Shown here: positions 17,183 through 28,012 of the stretch, one piece after another
Layout: every line of letters starts with the position of its first letter
Numbering within the stretch: the stretch's first letter is position 1
Origin: Exiguobacterium sp. 9-2
Lineage (GTDB): Bacteria; Bacillota; Bacilli; Exiguobacteriales; Exiguobacteriaceae
DNA: 64,000 nucleotides
Reading direction: 5' to 3'
NCBI RefSeq assembly: GCF_036287235.1
Contig: NZ_CP142850.1
Coordinates: 832,001 to 896,000, forward strand
Notes under the pieces: model-generated
Database searches by the model: none
What the model was told of the DNA's origin: nothing
The model's input: the letters and a program-made list of their open reading frames with translations, nothing else
Made by a program: the position numbers and the translations under genes

Positions 17183-18145
17183 GTGATATTCAACGAAAGA
17201 ATCCCATTTGCATTTTCGAATTCAGAACAGATTCAAGCATTCGTCGGTCCGAATGACGCAGTCTTACGTACGATGGAAGCGGAACTTGAAGTCCAGCTTA
17301 CACATCGAGGAGATGAGCTGTTGGCACAATCCGAACAGGAACAGTCTGTGATCTTGGCAGGACAAGTCGTTGGTGTCCTGAAGCAACTCGTCAATCGTGG
17401 AGCTGTTTTGACGGAGCGTGACGCAACGAGCGCCATTCAACTCGCACGTCAAGATCGGGTGGATGAACTACTGGAACTTTACGATACGGTCATCCATACG
17501 AATCATAAAGGAAAACCACTTCGTGCGAAAACGCTCGGTCAAGCACGTTACGTCCGCGGAATTGATCGCTGTGATTTGACATTTGGTATTGGACCAGCGG
17601 GGACCGGAAAAACATATCTCGCAGTCGTGATGGCTGCAAAAGCACTGAAGGAAGGAAATGTCAAACGACTCGTCCTGACGCGTCCAGCAGTAGAAGCAGG
17701 AGAGAATCTTGGATTTCTTCCTGGTGATCTTAAAGAAAAAGTTGATCCATATCTACGTCCTCTATACGATGCGTTACACGACGTCCTTGGTGTCGAACAT
17801 ACGGCTCGACTACTTGAGCGTGGTGTCATCGAAATTGCGCCACTCGCTTATATGCGTGGGCGGACACTTGAACATGCCTTTGTCATTCTAGATGAAGCGC
17901 AAAACACGACACGTGAACAAATGAAGATGTTCCTGACACGTCTTGGTTTTCATTCGAAGATGATCGTCACAGGCGATTTGACACAAGTTGATCTTCCGCG
18001 CGGAAAAACGTCTGGTCTACAAGAAGCATTGCATCTGCTCGGAAATGTCAAAGGCATTCATTTCGAACACTTCGGCTCAGCTGATGTCGTGCGTCACCCA
18101 CTTGTCCGGAAAATCGTTGATGCTTACAGTCAGGAATTGACATAA
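17183..18145 (+). CDS. phoH: PhoH family P-loop ATPase
   Basis: A 320-residue cytoplasmic ATPase of the PhoH family, often linked to RNA metabolism because ybeY is a constant neighbour. The Walker A motif GPAGTGKT is at residues 137-144. Walker B is in VILDEAQNTT, and the sensor-like VTGDLTQVDLP follows. The GTG start at 17183 is supported by AGGAGG about 11 bp upstream. The protein opens the cluster phoH-pgpH-ybeY-dgkA-cdd-era, in which most genes touch or overlap. The physiological substrate is unknown. Confidence 0.92.
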   Translation: MIFNERIPFAFSNSEQIQAFVGPNDAVLRTMEAELEVQLTHRGDELLAQSEQEQSVILAGQVVGVLKQLVNRGAVLTERDATSAIQLARQDRVDELLELYDTVIHTNHKGKPLRAKTLGQARYVRGIDRCDLTFGIGPAGTGKTYLAVVMAAKALKEGNVKRLVLTRPAVEAGENLGFLPGDLKEKVDPYLRPLYDALHDVLGVEHTARLLERGVIEIAPLAYMRGRTLEHAFVILDEAQNTTREQMKMFLTRLGFHSKMIVTGDLTQVDLPRGKTSGLQEALHLLGNVKGIHFEHFGSADVVRHPLVRKIVDAYSQELT

Positions 18146-18181
18146 GCCGTTACGGGAATAATGGAAAAAGGGGGAGATGAT

Positions 18182-20239
18182 ATGCGCAAGGTTAGGGTCT
18201 GGGTTGGACTTTTGACAGTAGTGTTCTATCTCGTCGTATCGACGATGATGTATGTCAGTGTCCGACCAGAAGCCTTGTCCGCAGAACCATTCTCGATTGC
18301 AGAAGAAGACATCCGGTCGCCATTGACGATGGAGGATCGGGTCGCGACGAATCAAATCAAGGAAAATGCGATTGCTGCAATCGAGAGTCAGTATACGATT
18401 AAACAAGAGTATGCAGCACAGCAAATTGATAAAGTCGAACAACTTTTTGCTAGTTTATCCGGCATTAAAAAAGCAGACGAGATCAGTAAAATCAAACAGC
18501 GTTTGCGTGGGACAGAAGCGGCAACTCTTTTAAAGGACGACGAACTACGTTTACTTGTAGCTTCAACGACAGCGCTTCGAGACACGACACGGGATGTCGT
18601 CATTACAGCAATCGAAGAAGCGATGCGTCAGCGCATCTCGTCTGATGGCGGCGAAGTGGCTGAAGCACGTGAAAATGCCCGAACTGATATCGAACGTTCA
18701 CCGCTTTCTTTCTCGCTAAAGGCGATTGCCAAAGCGTTGACCGATCAACTGATCGTGACGAACTACGTCTATGATCCGGAAAAGACGGAACAGCTTCGTA
18801 AACAAACAAGTGATAAAGTGGAACCGGTCATCATCTCGGAAGGGGAAGTGATCGTGAAGCGAGGCGAAGTGATTTCGCAAGATGCTTACCGCCAGCTACA
18901 ACTCGTCGGCTTGATTTCTGACCGTCAGTCGTTGAAACCGTTACTTGGAGCGATGCTTGTCAGTGCATTGATGACTGCTTTCCTATTCGGCTTCATTCAT
19001 CGCTCGAAACTACGGTATGCACAGATGGGGCGGATCCGGTTGTTTGGGCTTGTCTACCTCGTCGTCAGCTTACAATTGCTTGTCATGTATGGCATGGCGT
19101 TTTTAGCAAACGATATCAATCCTGCACTTTACTTACTCACACCGACCGCTTTTGTTGCGCTTGTTCTGCGCAATTTATTAAACGAACGGATTGCATTGTC
19201 AAGTTCACTCTTCACGGCACTTGCCGGAACATTCTTCTATAGTACGAATCAAAACTTCAGCTTCAATATCGCGATCTATTTGTTAGTCGGTGGTTTAGTC
19301 GCAACGTTTTTCCTACAGTCTAGTTTGTCACGTCGTCGTATTTTCATGAGCAGTATTTCGATTGCCGGAGCAAACATCGCGATTTTCTTTGCATTCGTTC
19401 TATTACGTAGTGGCACATTCGAATTACGTGAAACATTGACTTTAGTCGGTTTTGCGATTGCTAGTGGGATCTTGAGTGCCATTCTTGCGATTGGGTTATT
19501 GCCGTTCCTCGAAATGACATTTGGTATCTTAGCACCGACGCGTCTGCTCGAACTGTTGAACCCGACGCATCCCTTGTTGAAGAAACTCTTGGTCGAAGCG
19601 CCAGGAACGTATCATCATAGCATGATGGTCGCGAACCTAGCAGAAACAGCCTGTGAAGCAATCGGTGCAGATGGGTTGCTTGCGCGAGTCGGTGCCTACT
19701 ATCATGATTTAGGAAAAACACGACGACCACTTTATTTCATTGAAAACCAGCATGGACGCAATCCGCATGATCGATTGACGCCGGAAGAGTCGGCACGTGT
19801 CATCTTGGCACATACAGAGGATGGTGTTGAATTGCTCGAAAAAGCAAAACTCCCGGCAGCGATCATCGATATTTGTCGCCAGCATCATGGAACATCGTTG
19901 CTCCGATATTTTTATGTCAAGGCAGCAGAACAAGGTGAAGTCGATGAGGATACGTTCCGTTATACAGGACCTAAACCACAAACGCGTGAAGCGGCGGTCA
20001 TCATGATCGTCGACTCGATTGAAGCGGCTGTTCGTTCAATGAAAGCTCCTTCGGAAGAAGGAATTCGGGACCTAGTCGAGAAAATCATTCGTGAAAAGAT
20101 GATGGACGACCAATTTGCGGAATGTGACATCACGACACGCGAGATTTATCGCGTTGGTGAAAGTGCATGTCATACCTTATCCGGTTTGTTCCATGAACGA
20201 ATCGAGTATCCAGAATTAAAGAAAGAGGCAACGAAATGA
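18182..20239 (+). CDS. pgpH: 7TM-HD domain protein, c-di-AMP phosphodiesterase type (PgpH/YqfF)
   Basis: A 685-residue membrane protein. It has an N-terminal membrane segment, a large extracellular 7TMR-HDED region (about 40-255), a block of seven membrane helices (about 260-460) and a cytoplasmic HD domain. HD motifs are HHSMMVANLAE, then YYHDLGKTRRP and the later RQHHGT. PgpH proteins of this layout hydrolyse cyclic di-AMP. ATG 18182 is chosen because AAAAGGGGGAG lies directly upstream; an upstream in-frame ATG at 18161 has no ribosome site. The stop overlaps ybeY by 4 bp. Confidence 0.9.
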   Translation: MRKVRVWVGLLTVVFYLVVSTMMYVSVRPEALSAEPFSIAEEDIRSPLTMEDRVATNQIKENAIAAIESQYTIKQEYAAQQIDKVEQLFASLSGIKKADEISKIKQRLRGTEAATLLKDDELRLLVASTTALRDTTRDVVITAIEEAMRQRISSDGGEVAEARENARTDIERSPLSFSLKAIAKALTDQLIVTNYVYDPEKTEQLRKQTSDKVEPVIISEGEVIVKRGEVISQDAYRQLQLVGLISDRQSLKPLLGAMLVSALMTAFLFGFIHRSKLRYAQMGRIRLFGLVYLVVSLQLLVMYGMAFLANDINPALYLLTPTAFVALVLRNLLNERIALSSSLFTALAGTFFYSTNQNFSFNIAIYLLVGGLVATFFLQSSLSRRRIFMSSISIAGANIAIFFAFVLLRSGTFELRETLTLVGFAIASGILSAILAIGLLPFLEMTFGILAPTRLLELLNPTHPLLKKLLVEAPGTYHHSMMVANLAETACEAIGADGLLARVGAYYHDLGKTRRPLYFIENQHGRNPHDRLTPEESARVILAHTEDGVELLEKAKLPAAIIDICRQHHGTSLLRYFYVKAAEQGEVDEDTFRYTGPKPQTREAAVIMIVDSIEAAVRSMKAPSEEGIRDLVEKIIREKMMDDQFAECDITTREIYRVGESACHTLSGLFHERIEYPELKKEATK

Positions 20240-20712
20240 ACATTTATATGACAGACGAAAATAATCGTCTAACGGAAGAGCAACGACAGCTTGTCGAATC
20301 GATTTTGATTTACACGGCGGAACAAGAAGAAGTCGATCCGAACAGTGAGTTGTCCGTGACTTTCGTCTCAAACGATGAAATTCAAGAGATTAATCGTGAA
20401 TGGCGTGGGAAAGATCAGGCGACAGACGTCATTTCCTTCGCGATGGAAGAACTCGGAGAAGATGAAATTGATTTTGGATTATTGGAAGATGAACCAGTCG
20501 TCCTCGGTGATTTGATCATTTCCGTGGAACGATGTCGCGAACAGGCGGCTGAATATGGCAATCATTTCGAGCGTGAACTCGGTTTTCTCGCCGTCCATGG
20601 TTTCCTCCACTTACTCGGATATGATCACATTGAAAAGGCAGATGAGGAAATCATGACGAAGCGACAGGAGGAAATCCTGCATCACTTCGAGTTATTCCGG
20701 GGCACATTGTGA
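20236..20712 (+). CDS. ybeY: endoribonuclease YbeY (16S rRNA maturation)
   Basis: A 158-residue metal-dependent RNase that helps process the 3' end of 16S rRNA. The zinc-binding signature HGFLHLLGYDH is present near residues 118-128, preceded by the conserved LGDLIISVERC. It overlaps pgpH at its start and dgkA at its end, each by 4 bp, so it is translationally coupled in both directions. Confidence 0.96.
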   Translation: MNIYMTDENNRLTEEQRQLVESILIYTAEQEEVDPNSELSVTFVSNDEIQEINREWRGKDQATDVISFAMEELGEDEIDFGLLEDEPVVLGDLIISVERCREQAAEYGNHFERELGFLAVHGFLHLLGYDHIEKADEEIMTKRQEEILHHFELFRGTL

Positions 20713-21059
20713 AAAGCTGGTGGCAACCATTTCGACATGCGATGCATGGGTTGCGCCAATCGATTCGAGAAGAACGGCATATGAAAGTTCATGTCATCAT
20801 TGGCGGCATCGTATTACTTGTCGCCTTTTTATTACCGTTGACATCTGTCGAGCGAGCGATTCTTTTTCTGACGGTCGGGATCGTCATAAGTGCCGAGATG
20901 TTCAATACAGCGTTTGAGCGCGTCGTGGATCTCGTGACGCAGGAGTGGCATCCACTGGCAAAAGCAGTCAAAGATATCGCGAGTGGTGCTGTTTTAGTGT
21001 TGGCGCTTACATCTGTTGCGATTGCGCTATGCATCTTCATCCCATATTTGGTACAATAA
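20709..21059 (+). CDS. dgkA: undecaprenol/diacylglycerol kinase, DgkA family
   Basis: A 116-residue membrane kinase with three membrane helices. In Gram-positive bacteria this family mainly phosphorylates undecaprenol for cell-wall carrier recycling. Signature residues are in AEMFNTAFERVVDL, the conserved Glu/Asn motif, and DIASGAVL. It begins with GTG at 20709, which overlaps the ybeY stop (GTGA). Confidence 0.92.
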   Translation: MKSWWQPFRHAMHGLRQSIREERHMKVHVIIGGIVLLVAFLLPLTSVERAILFLTVGIVISAEMFNTAFERVVDLVTQEWHPLAKAVKDIASGAVLVLALTSVAIALCIFIPYLVQ

Positions 21060-21092
21060 GAATCCGGCCTTTTTGGCCAATACCGTTCCTAA

Positions 21093-22407
<1,315 letters not shown>

Positions 22408-22410
22408 GCG

Positions 22411-23160
22411 ATGATCGATAAGGCGGAAGGGCTTGTATTACGAACGGTCGTATATGGTGAATCGAATAAGATCGTTACGCTACTGACACGTGAATACGGC
22501 AAGCTCGCCGTCATGGCGCGAGGAGCGAAGAAGCCGGGTAGCCGTTTTAACGCGGCTAGTCAGCCTTTCGTCCGAGCTGTCTATATCTATCCACGTTCAC
22601 GGGGTCTCGGTCAGTTAAAATCAGCAGACGTCATTACAAGTCATGCGCATATTCGGCAAGATGTCGTGTTGATGGCCTATGCGATGTATCTATTGGAGCT
22701 TGCGGATAAAGCGCTTGATGAACGGGTGCCGCAACCGGCGCTGTACGATTTATTCGTCGAAGGACTAGAGGCGATGGATGAAGGACTAGATCCTGACGTC
22801 GTCTCTTTCATCATCGAATTGCGTCTGTTGCGTCATCTAGGCATTGCTCCACATTTGAATGGTTGTACGATTTGCGGAAGTGCTGAAGCGCCATTCGCTT
22901 TTTCGTTACACCACGGCGGTCTACTCTGTCGCCGGCATCGCCATGAGGATGAACATGCTGTCTATATGTCAGAGGCAGTTGCGAAGATGCTCTATGTGTT
23001 TTCCGTCTATGATTTCTCACGGATTGGTACCGTGACGGTAAAGCCAGAAACGAAGCGTCTATTGCGTCAAATCATGGATGCTTATATGGAACGCTACAGC
23101 GGGTTACGTCTGCGTTCAAAACGTGTCCTCGACCAGTTGATTGATTTCGGCAACGATTGA
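22411..23160 (+). CDS. recO: DNA repair protein RecO
   Basis: Recombination mediator that loads RecA onto SSB-covered DNA with RecR. This 249-residue protein has an N-terminal OB fold (AEGLVLRTVVYGESNKIVTLL), a helical middle, and a zinc-like CTICG / CRRH region. It starts 3 bp after era with no clear ribosome site, which suggests coupled translation. Its stop codon overlaps the -35 box of the glyQS T-box promoter. Confidence 0.95.
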   Translation: MIDKAEGLVLRTVVYGESNKIVTLLTREYGKLAVMARGAKKPGSRFNAASQPFVRAVYIYPRSRGLGQLKSADVITSHAHIRQDVVLMAYAMYLLELADKALDERVPQPALYDLFVEGLEAMDEGLDPDVVSFIIELRLLRHLGIAPHLNGCTICGSAEAPFAFSLHHGGLLCRRHRHEDEHAVYMSEAVAKMLYVFSVYDFSRIGTVTVKPETKRLLRQIMDAYMERYSGLRLRSKRVLDQLIDFGND

Positions 23161-23185
23161 CAGCAACAAGCGGGTTCGGTAGAAT
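23157..23185 (+). promoter_or_regulatory. glyQS promoter
   Basis: TTGACA (23157-23162) and TAGAAT (23180-23185) are separated by exactly 17 bp. The -35 box includes the recO TGA stop. Transcription should start near 23192. Confidence 0.8.
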
Positions 23186-23191
23186 GAATGC

Positions 23192-23412
23192 GGAAGAAGT
23201 AACTAAATGAACACGATGACGAAAAGGAGTACCGTCTTTTTTCTCAATCAAGCGATTCCAGGGTGGTGCGAGCTGGGAGTGAGAGGGGCGCGAACGGCGT
23301 TTCGGAGTGTTTTTTGTCAAAAAGAGTGGCATGCGATGCATGCAAGTAGGGTGGAACCGCGGGCTCGTCTCGTCCCTATGTGCAACGATTGTTGTACATA
23401 GGGGCGTTTTTT
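23192..23412 (+). ncRNA. glycine T-box riboswitch leader of glyQS
   Basis: The leader senses uncharged tRNA-Gly. The T-box sequence AGGGTGGAACCGCGG is at 23348-23362. A Stem I region begins with GATGACGAAAAGGAGTA. The likely specifier codon is GGC at 23296-23298 (context GCGAACGGCGTTTCGGAG), which fits glycine. The terminator stem pairs 23374-23386 with 23391-23403, followed by a T run at 23407-23412. Readthrough gives glyQ and glyS. Confidence 0.95.
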
Positions 23413-23443
23413 GCGTTCCTTAATCATTTCGGAGGTGAAAGTC

Positions 23444-24340
23444 GTGAAGATGACAGTACAAGACATGATCTTGACATTACAAAAATTTTGGGCAGAACAA
23501 GGCTGCTTGACGATGCAAGCATACGACGTAGAAAAAGGAGCCGGTACGATGAATCCGATGACGTTTTTACGGAGTCTCGGACCGGAACCGTGGAACGTTT
23601 GTTATACAGAACCATCACGCCGTCCGGCTGATGGTCGTTATGGAGAAAACCCGAACCGTCTGTATCAACACCATCAATTCCAAGTCATCATGAAACCATC
23701 ACCTGACAACATTCAGGAATTGTACTTACAAAGTCTCGAGTTGCTCGGGATCAATCCACTCGAACATGACATCCGTTTCGTAGAGGATAACTGGGAGAAC
23801 CCAACGTTCGGTGCTGCTGGTCTCGGCTGGGAGGTATGGCTAAATGGAATGGAAATTACACAATTCACGTACTTCCAACAAGTCGGTGGAATCGAGTGTA
23901 ATCCAATCGCAGTAGAGATCACTTACGGAATCGAGCGTCTCGCTTCTTACATCCAAGATGTCGAGAGCGTCTTTGATCTCGTTTGGACAGATGGGTTCAA
24001 ATACGGTGATATTTTCTATCAACCGGAATTCGAACATTCGAAGTATACATTTGAAACATCAGATGTCGCTTTACTCTTTACATTATTCGATCAATATGAA
24101 AAAGAAGCGAATCGTGCCTTGGATGAGAATCTCGTTTTCCCAGCATATGATTACATCTTGAAATGTTCGCATACCTTTAACCTTCTCGACGCGAAGGGGG
24201 CGATTTCCGTCACGGAACGCACAGGATTCATCCATCGTGTACGGAACATGTCGCGCCGTTGTGCGCAAAGTTTCATCGAAGAACGGGAACGTCTTGGCTT
24301 CCCATTGATCAAGTCGAAAGCAGGTGAGTCACATGCATGA
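23444..24340 (+). CDS. glyQ: glycyl-tRNA synthetase alpha subunit
   Basis: Class II aminoacyl-tRNA synthetase subunit; with GlyS it forms the alpha2-beta2 enzyme that charges tRNA-Gly. Recognised by [37 protein letters not shown] and [15 protein letters not shown] 23444 is preferred because GGAGGTG is about 7 bp upstream; ATG 23450 is possible. It overlaps glyS by 8 bp and is controlled by the T-box leader. Confidence 0.96.
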   Translation: MKMTVQDMILTLQKFWAEQGCLTMQAYDVEKGAGTMNPMTFLRSLGPEPWNVCYTEPSRRPADGRYGENPNRLYQHHQFQVIMKPSPDNIQELYLQSLELLGINPLEHDIRFVEDNWENPTFGAAGLGWEVWLNGMEITQFTYFQQVGGIECNPIAVEITYGIERLASYIQDVESVFDLVWTDGFKYGDIFYQPEFEHSKYTFETSDVALLFTLFDQYEKEANRALDENLVFPAYDYILKCSHTFNLLDAKGAISVTERTGFIHRVRNMSRRCAQSFIEERERLGFPLIKSKAGESHA

Positions 24341-26393
24341 ATTATTACTTGAAATCGGTTTAGAAGAAATGCCGGCTCGATTCGTCCTTCAATCCGAAAC
24401 ACAACTCAAGGAACGCGTGACGCGTTTCCTTGAAGAAGCACGGATTGAGTTCACAAGCGTCGAATCCTTCTCGACACCACGCCGTCTTGCAGTATATGTC
24501 AAGGGTCTCGCAGCACGTCAAAGCGACCTCGAAGAGACATTGAAAGGACCCGCAAAACGGATCGCGATGGACGAAGCAGGGAACTGGACGAAAGCTGCAG
24601 AAGGATTCGCGCGTGGTAAAGGACTCACGACGGACGATCTCTTCCTTGGGGAAGAAAAGGGAGTCGAATACCTCTATGCGACGCGTAAGGAAACTGGACA
24701 AGCGACAGCCGATCTACTTCCCGGATTAAAACAAGTCGTTGAAGCGATGACGTTCCCGAAAAACATGCGTTGGAGCACACAATCGTTACGCTACATGCGT
24801 CCGATTCGCTGGTTAATTGCTCTTCTTGACGATCAAGTCATCCCGTTTGAAGTCGCATCCGTCGAAACAGGTCGGACGTCTCGTGGGCATCGCTTCCTTG
24901 GGCAAGACATCACGATTCTTCGTCCGAATGCCTATGTCGAAGCGCTCGCAGGAGAGCACGTCATCGTCAGTTATGAAGCTCGTCGTCAATTAATCGAAGA
25001 ACAAATCGCGGCGCTTGCGGCGCGTGAACAATTCGAAGTACCGATCGATGCGTCTTTACTTGAAGAAGTCACGAATCTCGTCGAATATCCGACAGCCTTG
25101 TTCGGTGCATTCGATGAAGCGTATCTTGAGTTGCCGGAAGAAGTCTTGATCACGACGATGAAAGAACATCAACGGTACTTCCCAGTCAAACGTGACGGTG
25201 CGTTGCTCCACTATTTCGTGACAGTACGAAACGGGAACGCAACCCATCTTGAAAACGTTGCTCGCGGAAACGAAAAAGTCATTCGTGCCCGTTTAGCAGA
25301 TGCTCAGTTCTTCTATGAAGAAGATAAAAAAGCAGACATTGATGAACAGGCGAAACGTCTTGATAAAATCGTCTTCCATGAAAAATTAGGAACGACAGGT
25401 GAAAAAGTCCGTCGTGTACGTCAAATGGCACTCGCACTTGCTGACCGTGTCGGCGCAGACAAAACACGTGTCGAACGCGCGGGTCAGATTTATAAATTCG
25501 ACCTCGTCAGTCAGATGGTCTATGAATTCACGGAATTACAAGGTCTGATGGGTGAACGTTATGCGAACATGAAAAACGAGGATCCGGAAGTCGCTGCTGC
25601 GATTCGCGAACATTACATGCCACGCTTCGCGGGTGATGCAAGTCCGGAGACACCGACAGGGACACTCTACGCGATCCTTGATAAGATGGACAGCGTCGCT
25701 GGATTCTTCGGTGTCGGCATGATTCCAAGTGGATCAGCGGATCCGTATGCATTGCGTCGTCAAGCACAAGGAATTGTGCAAATCTTATCGGATCGTAAGT
25801 TGAACTTGACATTGACTGAACTGATTGCCTTCGTCGTGTCTGAACAGGTAGCAGCAGGTCTTTATACGAAGGATGCCGAAGAAGTACAAGCCGCATTACA
25901 AGATTTCTTTGCGCAACGTTTGAAGTACCGTCTATCGGAAATGGACTTCCGTCATGATGTCGTCGAAGCCGCTCTTGACCATATGTTGACAGTCGAAGCG
26001 AATGAACAGCGTGCTGCCATGCTCGAAGAGGCGACGAAAAAAGAATCGTTCAAGAAAACGGTCGAACAATTAAGCCGTGTCTTGAACATCTCGAAAAAAG
26101 CAGAAAGTGTCACAACTGTTAATCCAGCGCTCTTTGAAAATGATGCGGAACGCGAATTGCATGAGGCGATTGAGAAAGCCTTACCAGAGGTCGATCAAGC
26201 TATCGCGTCACTTGACTATGCACGTGCACTTGAGGCACTTGAGGCAACCGTTCCATCGATCACAGCCTACTTTGACGGTACGATGATCATGACGGATGAC
26301 GAAACGGTCCGTACGAACCGTCTTAGCGAAATGAAACGATTTGCAGAAGCAATCGAATCAGTCGCTCGGTTCAATGCACTCACTTTAGCGTAA
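24333..26393 (+). CDS. glyS: glycyl-tRNA synthetase beta subunit
   Basis: The 686-residue beta subunit carries tRNA-recognition domains. The N-terminus [15 protein letters not shown] is diagnostic, and an HD-like and anticodon-binding region follows ([19 protein letters not shown]). ATG 24333 is chosen since AGGTGAG lies just upstream; an in-frame GTG at 24324 overlaps that ribosome site. Confidence 0.96.
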   Translation: MHELLLEIGLEEMPARFVLQSETQLKERVTRFLEEARIEFTSVESFSTPRRLAVYVKGLAARQSDLEETLKGPAKRIAMDEAGNWTKAAEGFARGKGLTTDDLFLGEEKGVEYLYATRKETGQATADLLPGLKQVVEAMTFPKNMRWSTQSLRYMRPIRWLIALLDDQVIPFEVASVETGRTSRGHRFLGQDITILRPNAYVEALAGEHVIVSYEARRQLIEEQIAALAAREQFEVPIDASLLEEVTNLVEYPTALFGAFDEAYLELPEEVLITTMKEHQRYFPVKRDGALLHYFVTVRNGNATHLENVARGNEKVIRARLADAQFFYEEDKKADIDEQAKRLDKIVFHEKLGTTGEKVRRVRQMALALADRVGADKTRVERAGQIYKFDLVSQMVYEFTELQGLMGERYANMKNEDPEVAAAIREHYMPRFAGDASPETPTGTLYAILDKMDSVAGFFGVGMIPSGSADPYALRRQAQGIVQILSDRKLNLTLTELIAFVVSEQVAAGLYTKDAEEVQAALQDFFAQRLKYRLSEMDFRHDVVEAALDHMLTVEANEQRAAMLEEATKKESFKKTVEQLSRVLNISKKAESVTTVNPALFENDAERELHEAIEKALPEVDQAIASLDYARALEALEATVPSITAYFDGTMIMTDDETVRTNRLSEMKRFAEAIESVARFNALTLA

Positions 26394-26414
26394 AGAAAAA
26401 GGACGGATGAGCCG

Positions 26415-27044
26415 ATGAAGTTAAATGAACGGCAAAAAAAGATACTCCAAATCGTCAAAGAGAATGGTCCGATCACGGGAGAGCAGATTGCTGCAGCGCT
26501 CTCCCTGACACGAGCGACGTTACGACCTGATTTGTCGATTTTAACGATGACCGGCATGTTAGAAGCGCGCCCACGTGTCGGCTATATGTATGTCGGAAAG
26601 AAAAATGCTTCCATGCTTCATGAGAAACTGGACACCTTGACCGTCGGCGAATTCATGTCATCAGCAAAGGTCATTCATGAAGGGATGACTGTGTATGATG
26701 CAATCGTCCACTTATTCCTAGAAGATGTCGGTTCGCTGTTTGTCGTCAGCAAGGACCATGCGTTGGTCGGTGTGCTATCACGTAAGGATTTTCTACGTGC
26801 GGCAATCGGTAATCAAGAATTAGACTCGTTACCGGTCAATATCATCATGACACGAATGCCAAATTTGACAGTCTGTGAAAAATCGGAAACGTTAATTGGT
26901 GCCGGCATGAAACTGATCGAAAAACAGATTGATTCGATGCCAGTCGTCGAAGAAGAGAACGGGGTCTTGAAAGTCGTCGGTCGAATGACGAAAACGAACA
27001 TGACGAAAGTGTTGGTCGCTTTAGCACGTGATGAAGAAATTTAA
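26415..27044 (+). CDS. ccpN: CcpN-type transcriptional regulator (HTH plus CBS pair)
   Basis: A 209-residue repressor. In B. subtilis CcpN (YqzB) represses gluconeogenic genes such as gapB and pckA on glycolytic sugars. It has an N-terminal winged helix (residues about 1-60; GPITGEQIAAALSLTRATLRPDL) and two CBS domains (about 70-130 and 140-200) that bind adenine nucleotides. It lies 12 bp before the PPDK regulatory protein, as in other Bacillales, linking both to the direction of carbon flow. Confidence 0.9.
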   Translation: MKLNERQKKILQIVKENGPITGEQIAAALSLTRATLRPDLSILTMTGMLEARPRVGYMYVGKKNASMLHEKLDTLTVGEFMSSAKVIHEGMTVYDAIVHLFLEDVGSLFVVSKDHALVGVLSRKDFLRAAIGNQELDSLPVNIIMTRMPNLTVCEKSETLIGAGMKLIEKQIDSMPVVEEENGVLKVVGRMTKTNMTKVLVALARDEEI

Positions 27045-27056
27045 GGGGGGCTCCTG

Positions 27057-27866
27057 ATGCGTCAACGGATTTATGTCGTGAGTGATTCTGTCGGAGAGAC
27101 GTGTGAACTCGTCGTCCGCGCAGCTGCTATTCAGTTCCCGGAACAAGCCATCGAAACGGTCCGCATTCCGTTCGTCGATGATGATCAAGTCATTTATGAC
27201 TTGGTTCTTCATGCAAAAGAAGAACAAGCAACGATCGCTTTTACGATCGTTCATGCGACGCATCGTCGTTTGCTTGCAGACACAGCGCGTGCCCACGGTG
27301 TAAAGGCGATTGATCTACTTGGTCCATTGCTTGACACGATGGAAGACCGTTTGCAGATGCAACCGAAGGAAGAACCTGGATTAATCTATCGCTTAGATGA
27401 GGAATATTTCCGGAAAATCGAAGCGGTCGAATTCGCTGTTAAGTATGACGATGGACGTGATCCAAAAGGAATTAAACGCGCCGATATCGTTTTGATCGGT
27501 GTGTCGCGTACATCTAAAACGCCGCTCTCGCAGTATTTAGCCTTAAAGCGATATAAAGTAGCAAATGTACCACTCGTACCCGAATCGATTCCACCGGCAG
27601 AGCTATTCGATATTCCAAAAGAAAAATGTTTTGGACTACTCATCTCACCGGAAAAGTTGATCGATATCCGAATGGAACGATTGCGTTCATTAGGACTCAA
27701 ACCTGAAGCAGCCTATGCGCAGATGGACCGAATCAACCGGGAACTTGAATACGCACGGAATTTATATGAACGAATCGGATGCCAAATTATTGATGTGACG
27801 AATAAAGCAGTCGAAGAGACGGCGAATTTGATTTTGACCGGAATTTCCGGGAAAGCGCATGACTAG
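27057..27866 (+). CDS. yqfL: pyruvate phosphate dikinase/PEP synthase regulatory protein (DUF299, YqfL)
   Basis: Bifunctional ADP-dependent kinase and Pi-dependent phosphorylase that switches PPDK or PEP synthase off and on by threonine phosphorylation. The 269-residue protein has the P-loop-like GVSRTSKTPLS near residues 147-157 and the N-terminal VVSDSVGETCELV typical of the family. It follows ccpN closely. Its stop codon TAG forms part of the putative -35 box of the dnaG promoter. Which target enzyme it controls here is unknown. Confidence 0.9.
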   Translation: MRQRIYVVSDSVGETCELVVRAAAIQFPEQAIETVRIPFVDDDQVIYDLVLHAKEEQATIAFTIVHATHRRLLADTARAHGVKAIDLLGPLLDTMEDRLQMQPKEEPGLIYRLDEEYFRKIEAVEFAVKYDDGRDPKGIKRADIVLIGVSRTSKTPLSQYLALKRYKVANVPLVPESIPPAELFDIPKEKCFGLLISPEKLIDIRMERLRSLGLKPEAAYAQMDRINRELEYARNLYERIGCQIIDVTNKAVEETANLILTGISGKAHD

Positions 27867-27892
27867 TCAAGCAGTCAGGAACATAGTATACT
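27864..27892 (+). promoter_or_regulatory. dnaG-rpoD promoter
   Basis: TAGTCA (27864-27869) and TATACT (27887-27892) are 17 bp apart. The start would be near 27899, giving a leader of about 115 nt that contains the hairpin at 27930-27959. Confidence 0.55.
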
Positions 27893-27929
27893 TGTTTAGC
27901 TGATAAATGAGATAATGCCCTTTTTCTAA

Positions 27930-27959
27930 TGAAACGGAACGAGTCATCGTTCCGTTTCA
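27930..27959 (+). other. perfect 13-bp hairpin in the dnaG leader
   Basis: TGAAACGGAACGA (27930-27942) pairs perfectly with TCGTTCCGTTTCA (27947-27959) around GTCA. No T run follows on either strand, so it does not look like a simple terminator. It may be a processing or attenuation element. Confidence 0.6.
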
Positions 27960-28012
27960 TTGCGGGTATGGTCATGTAAGGATAAGTTCTCAAGGAAAGG
28001 GGAGAGGACGGA

